Below, piece after piece: positions 60,398-64,000 of a stretch of DNA of 64,000 nucleotides. Origin of the DNA: Herpetosiphon aurantiacus DSM 785. GTDB lineage: Bacteria > Chloroflexota > Chloroflexia > Chloroflexales > Herpetosiphonaceae. A program made the translations under genes and the position numbers. Position 1 is the stretch's first letter; each line of letters begins with the position of its first letter. Under the pieces are notes generated by a model. That model saw only the letters and a list, made by a program, of their open reading frames with translations, was not told the DNA's origin and did not search any database. The stretch covers positions 1,131,199-1,195,198 of the forward strand of contig CP000875.1 in assembly GCA_000018565.1 (NCBI GenBank), read 5' to 3'.

Positions 60398-61405
60398 CTA
60401 TTTAGCTTGTTGGCTGATTACCCATTCAACTGCCTCGATCACCAACGCTGGTTGATCAAGATGAATGTAATGACCACTGGTTTCAGCTATATGATGTTGG
60501 CTGTTGCTCGAAAGCTGAGCTAATTCTTGTTGCAAGCTATCCCACGTCTGTTCAAATTCCGCTGGCATGGTGCTATCAGCAATCCCACGGGTTAATACCA
60601 CCAACGGGAGATCCTTTAGCGATTGCGGAGCTTGGGCTTGATTCAGATCTTGGGTGATTGCTGCCAAGGCCGCATCCATCGCGCTACAGGTGCTCGTTTG
60701 GTATTGGCTAGCTGCAATCGAGGCTTGAGCTGGTTGTGGAAGTTTGGCATAGGTCGATTGCGATTGCTCAAACAGCTTTGTCAGCCGAATAATTCCGAAT
60801 GGCGCTAAGGCATCACAGGCTTGCATCGACTGACGCATGATTGCAAATGGATCTTCAGCAAGCTGTGGTTGACGTTGGCGTTGTTGTTCGTGCGATGAAT
60901 CGACCAGCACCAAACCAATAACTTGCTCAGGGTAGCGCTGGGCATATTCGCGCACATACAAACCACCAGCCGAATGGCCAACCAATACATATGGCGCTGA
61001 TACGTTGGCTTGGCTCAGCAGTTCATGCAAGGTTTGGGCAATCGAAGCCCGATCAGCCTTGTTGGCTACCGCTGCACTCCAGCCCATGCCAACTCGATCA
61101 TAGGCACAAACCCGATATTGCTCGGCTAAGGCAGGTTGGACTAAGCCCCAAACATCAGCACCATCGCCTAAGCCAGATTCGAGCACGATCGTTGGGCTGC
61201 CGCTGCCCATACAAATCAGTCGCATCGCATGGCCATTGAGCATAATTTGCTGCTCGGCTGGCAAAAATTGTTGGCGATCACGCTGGCTGGCCCAGCGCTG
61301 AAACGCCCAACCGCCGATCAGCAAACCAACAATCAACAGGCCAAGCCAAGCGAGCCAGCGCCCAATCCGTCGTAACAGCGAGCGTTTTTGTGGTTTTATA
61401 TTCAT
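60398..61405 (-). CDS. Membrane-anchored alpha/beta hydrolase
   Basis: 335 residues from the ATG at 61405 (AAGGAAT 7 nt before). A basic start (MNIKPQKRSLLRRIGRW) and one hydrophobic helix (~17-38) anchor it outside the membrane or export it. VLVGHSAGGLYVREYA carries the nucleophile Ser, and SGHYIHLDQP near the end the catalytic His. Esterase/lipase type; substrate unknown. The paralogue at 2062 has Asp as nucleophile, so it is a different subtype. Confidence 0.88.
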   Translation of the reverse strand: MNIKPQKRSLLRRIGRWLAWLGLLIVGLLIGGWAFQRWASQRDRQQFLPAEQQIMLNGHAMRLICMGSGSPTIVLESGLGDGADVWGLVQPALAEQYRVCAYDRVGMGWSAAVANKADRASIAQTLHELLSQANVSAPYVLVGHSAGGLYVREYAQRYPEQVIGLVLVDSSHEQQRQRQPQLAEDPFAIMRQSMQACDALAPFGIIRLTKLFEQSQSTYAKLPQPAQASIAASQYQTSTCSAMDAALAAITQDLNQAQAPQSLKDLPLVVLTRGIADSTMPAEFEQTWDSLQQELAQLSSNSQHHIAETSGHYIHLDQPALVIEAVEWVISQQAK

Positions 61406-61553
61406 TGGGTATTCCTTAGCTAGAGATATAGCGCAACTATAGCCAAGAACTAGCCAAACCACAGGGTTAATCAGGGCGAATGGCACTCAGCAATTAGAGC
61501 GATAGCAGCATCGATCTTCAGGCCGCTGAATATCTATAATTCGATTGCATAAC

Positions 61554-61586
61554 TAAAAAAAGCCCTTCATAGGTAGATGAAGGGCT
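61554..61586 (-). terminator. Intrinsic terminator downstream of the TPR gene
   Basis: AGCCCTTCAT pairs with ATGAAGGGCT around AGGTAG, with a run of seven T's on the minus strand side. Confidence 0.85.
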
Positions 61587-61669
61587 ACAGCAACGATAAA
61601 CGTTTATGCGATTCTACGATAGATGGGTTCCCTTCGCCTCGCGTGCGGCAGCCAAGGAATAATTCCGTT

Positions 61670-61780
61670 CCCTCACCCCCGACCCCTCTCCCACTGCGGC
61701 GGGAGAGGGGTGTTCCAAGCTTCATGATCGAGGGATTCCCCCTCGCCTCGCGGGCGGGAGAGGGGGCTAGGGGGTGAGGG
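61670..61780. repeat. GC-rich double-palindrome repeat
   Basis: Same family as the copies at 43.6, 50.0 and 54.5 kb, here inverted in hairpin order (CTCTCCCACTGCGGCGGGAG first, then the GAGGCGAGGGGGA-type hairpin inverted). Confidence 0.88.
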
Positions 61781-61856
61781 CATGAATATCGATGACGTAT
61801 TTCACCCAACCGTTGTTAAAACCTACCCTTGTGAGAGCGGGCTAGAATGAAGCGAA

Positions 61857-62684
61857 CTAACTACCTAATTCATCGTCATCGTCGCCGTCGTCGCTATCGA
61901 CATCATCGAGGCTCATTTCGTCGAGATCTTCTTCTTCTTCCTCACCCATTTCATCAACTTCATCATCGTCATCGCCATCGAAATCGTAGCGCAACGAATA
62001 ATCGCGAACATACGGGCGGAAAGCTCCCATATCGCCGCTAAGCTTGCCAGGGAACGAGATTTTGGTGCGTTGTGATGGGTGTTGGAAGGTTTCACGAATC
62101 ACGATCCGCACTTGACCGTTTTCGATGTGGGCGATGGCTGCGGCATATTTGTTGCCACCATCGATCAATTCAGCTAAGCGTTGCGCCAGTTTTGGCTCAA
62201 TCCGCCCAATTAAAATCCCATCGCTGGTGTAGGCATTCAACAAACGGCCTTCGTGGCGCAACTCAACGATCTCGCCGCTACCCAATTGGCTTACCAAGCC
62301 TGGATTGGCCAAATTGGTCAACGTGGTAATGCCAGTTTTGCCAGTTTCGCTGACAAACAAGCGCAAATCGACCAATTCGCGGCTGCGTTGATTGGTTTTG
62401 CCTTCGCTGCTCAATAATGGAGTCAGCTTATCAATATTACGGCGGGCAATAATATTGCTTGGGGCAAGTTTTAACGTCTTTTGATAGGTTTCGAGCGCTT
62501 CAGCATAACGATTGACTTCTTGTAAGGCCTTACCTAAACGATTATAGGTTTCGGGATCTTCGGCCATTTCGATTGCTTTGCGGTTCAGCTCAATCGCTAC
62601 TTCCCACTGATTGTTAGCAGCTTCGCTAATCGCTTGATCGATTAAACGATTGCGAATGCGCATCTTGTCATCTTGCTTGGACAC
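61857..62684 (-). CDS. TPR protein with highly acidic tail
   Basis: 275 residues from a GTG at 62684 (GGAGG 7 nt before); the longer frame to 62735 is not supported. The N-terminal ~75 residues form a TPR pair (WEVAIELNRKAIEMAEDPETYNRLGKALQE and following, seen as AIELNRKAIEM and LGKALQEVNRYAEALETYQK). A middle basic and mixed region is followed by ~40 residues of almost only Asp/Glu (EEEEEDLDEMSLDDVDSDD). The acidic tail suggests contact with basic partners. Function unknown. Confidence 0.75.
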   Translation of the reverse strand: MSKQDDKMRIRNRLIDQAISEAANNQWEVAIELNRKAIEMAEDPETYNRLGKALQEVNRYAEALETYQKTLKLAPSNIIARRNIDKLTPLLSSEGKTNQRSRELVDLRLFVSETGKTGITTLTNLANPGLVSQLGSGEIVELRHEGRLLNAYTSDGILIGRIEPKLAQRLAELIDGGNKYAAAIAHIENGQVRIVIRETFQHPSQRTKISFPGKLSGDMGAFRPYVRDYSLRYDFDGDDDDEVDEMGEEEEEDLDEMSLDDVDSDDGDDDDELGS

Positions 62685-62768
62685 TGGGTTCCTCCAGGTT
62701 TTAATCACACAGAACGGACGCAGCTCACACCGCATCCGCTCAAACTAATCCTAAAAAACATCGATTTG

Positions 62769-63695
62769 CTACACGTCGAGCTTCAAGGCTGCTAGCAGGC
62801 CAAGAAATCCAACAAAGTTATTCATTGAGTGGGCTAAAACAGCACTCCACAAATTATTGGTATAGTGGTAAACCAAGGCCAAAATCGCCCCACCAAGGAA
62901 AATCGGAATCAACAAGCCTAAATAGCCCGTTGTAACTCCAAAGGCATGCGGCAGGGCAAACAAAATGCCACTCAGCACCACGCCCCACGTAACCCCAAGC
63001 TTTTGGCGGATGGCGCGAAAAGCATAGCCACGAAAAAAGACTTCCTCTAAAAATGGCCCAATAATCACCACAAATAGCCCAAACAGGCCAATTTGCAGGT
63101 TGCTAGCATTTTTAAAAGGGCCAATCAACTGTTCTTGTTGATCAGGGTTGCTACCCAATGCTTGGGCAATCACGCCCGAGATAAGATTAGTTACTAAGAA
63201 GCTGATGCCTGCAATAAAGCCAAAACCCAAAGCTACCCCCAGCTTTTTGCCATTCAGGCCAAACCATGCTAAGGGCAATTTACGCAGAATATTGACCCGC
63301 AAGATGCTTGCTAAAGTAAAACCTAAGCCCAAGGTTGGAGCGTTCAGCAGCATAAAGGTTGGATCGGTCAGCAAGCCTTCAATATCCGATAAGCTGCTTA
63401 AGCCCTTTACAAGCATATAACCAACCATGATGATCACTTGGAACAACACGGCTAGCAAAAAGCCAAAGATCAAATCTGGCAATACCCAGTAGGCCATGGG
63501 GGTATTACTTTTGCCTTCCTCGGCTATGAGCACTGGCGGCACTTGATACCCCTGATCGACTGGATGCCAGCCAGGTTGAGCCATGGGTTGTTGCGGTTGC
63601 ACAGACGGAGCAACTGGCGGTTGCGGTACACCACCGAGTGCTTTCAAAACTGCATCATTGCGTTCACGTTGTGAATCATCATTGCCATAACTCAT
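62769..63695 (-). CDS. CPBP-family intramembrane metalloprotease
   Basis: 308 residues. A proline- and glutamine-rich cytoplasmic N-terminus (~1-70) leads into seven to eight helices. EEVFFRGYAFRAI (EExxxR motif 1), FALPHAFG (second His) and HSMNNFVG (third His, motif 4) identify the CAAX/CPBP (Abi) family. Members include prenyl-protein-type proteases and bacteriocin-immunity proteins. Its start follows the miaB stop directly (TAAATG), so it is coupled to miaB. Confidence 0.9.
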   Translation of the reverse strand: MSYGNDDSQRERNDAVLKALGGVPQPPVAPSVQPQQPMAQPGWHPVDQGYQVPPVLIAEEGKSNTPMAYWVLPDLIFGFLLAVLFQVIIMVGYMLVKGLSSLSDIEGLLTDPTFMLLNAPTLGLGFTLASILRVNILRKLPLAWFGLNGKKLGVALGFGFIAGISFLVTNLISGVIAQALGSNPDQQEQLIGPFKNASNLQIGLFGLFVVIIGPFLEEVFFRGYAFRAIRQKLGVTWGVVLSGILFALPHAFGVTTGYLGLLIPIFLGGAILALVYHYTNNLWSAVLAHSMNNFVGFLGLLAALKLDV

Positions 63696-64000
63696 TTATG
63701 CACCTATTGCTAGCGTTTCGCCGATCAGGTTGCCACCCAACCACCATGGGCGAGTTTCTGTGACGTGAATGTTAACCACTTTGCCATACCAATCGCCGTC
63801 GGCCTCGAAAAAGACCAATTTGTTGTTGCGATCACGGCCACGCCATTTGCCTTTGGTGAATTCCTCGACCAAAACCTCAACCTCATGCCCCAAGCATTCT
63901 TCGTTGCGCTCAGTGGCAATCCGTTCTTGCAATCGTTCAAGTGCAATCCGCCGATATTGCTTTTCACCATGTTCAACTGCCAAGGCTGGGTCAAGCTCCA
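63696..64000 (-). CDS. miaB: MiaB-like tRNA methylthiotransferase, C-terminal part only
   Basis: Open from the window edge to the stop at 63696, about 101 codons. It shows only the C-terminus: a helix (RRIALERLQERIATERNEE) then the TRAM domain (VEVLVEEFTKGKWRGRDRNNKLVFF and GKVVNIHVTETRPWWLGG, here quoted in parts: KWRGRDRNNKLVFF, VNIHVTETRPWWLGG). That is typical of MiaB, which adds a methylthio group to i6A37 of tRNA with a radical SAM mechanism. The close relatives MtaB and RimO cannot be excluded without the rest. Confidence 0.82.
   Translation of the reverse strand, partial: ELDPALAVEHGEKQYRRIALERLQERIATERNEECLGHEVEVLVEEFTKGKWRGRDRNNKLVFFEADGDWYGKVVNIHVTETRPWWLGGNLIGETLAIGA

Larger units (their letters stand above)
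61406..61856. other. Gap with terminator and palindromic repeat
   Basis: About 450 bases. A terminator (61554-61586) and one full GC-rich palindrome (61670-61780) are present, with the AAACCTACCCTTGTGAGAGC element at 61819-61838. No gene: ORFs here run across the palindrome. Confidence 0.7.

Noticed and set aside
61577-61809. ORFs on both strands around 61.6-61.8 kb
   Set aside because: They translate the terminator and GC-rich palindrome, with no ribosome site.

Overview
The window reads as chromosome of a filamentous gliding Chloroflexota bacterium close to Herpetosiphon. The inference rests on gene content (an MglA-type small GTPase, an ergothioneine EgtB/EgtD pair, a zinc-ribbon Ser/Thr kinase, secreted FG-GAP proteins, stand-alone LuxR helix-turn-helix proteins) and on intergenic gaps packed with short repeats. 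No phage, integrase, transposase or CRISPR array is visible, and no ORF shows a clear frameshift.

Layout. 1-10.6 kb: a partial GAF/PAS sensor, an epoxide-hydrolase-like enzyme with two tiny genes, a membrane Ser/Thr kinase with a glycosyltransferase, four tandem paralogous membrane proteins, then egtB-egtD. 10.8-20.7 kb: a lone HicB-like protein, YccF, a DUF4397 surface protein, acetyl-CoA synthetase, HemW, a metallophosphoesterase, tRNA-Glu, a RhiA-like protein, an exonuclease-WYL fusion, a YbaK deacylase and an MglA-like GTPase. 21-29.9 kb: a secreted CHAP-FG-GAP protein facing two LuxR-type HTH genes, an XRE-type regulator, a double GNAT, a RamB/ScfR-like regulator, and a TetR-MFS efflux operon. 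30.3-33.4 kb: malate synthase and isocitrate lyase, the glyoxylate shunt. With acetyl-CoA synthetase at 12.5 kb and the RamB-like regulator at 25.9 kb they form an acetate-use set. 33.7-40.9 kb: shikimate kinase, a YaeQ-like protein, three tandem paralogous small proteins, an M28-like peptidase with an aminoglycoside-phosphotransferase-type kinase, a second metallophosphoesterase and a ClC channel.

40.94-41.35 kb holds the most unusual object: one predicted transcript on the minus strand, with its own promoter and terminator. It carries two tRNA-like domains, each in circularly permuted order (3' half with encoded CCA first, then a 5-6 nt spacer, then the 5' half). Each upstream 3' half pairs with the 5' half just downstream, in both the acceptor and the anticodon stem, and additional helices extend where an anticodon loop should be.

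41.6-49.8 kb (minus): a polysaccharide export operon (wzm, wzt, glycosyltransferases, methyltransferases, heptose-kinase-like and GT9 genes). 50.2-64 kb: a SIMPL protein, threonine aldolase, a degenerate M24 peptidase, galT, an oxidoreductase, a DUF255 thioredoxin-like protein, NAD kinase, hydrolases, an acidic TPR protein, a CPBP protease and the 3' part of miaB.

Repeats: three recurrent intergenic families are visible: a ~70 bp G-rich double hairpin (3 copies), a ~100-112 bp GC-rich double palindrome (6 copies) and a set of short 'phrase' repeats that recur as a mixture in the gaps. Functions come from motifs read by eye; no database search was made.
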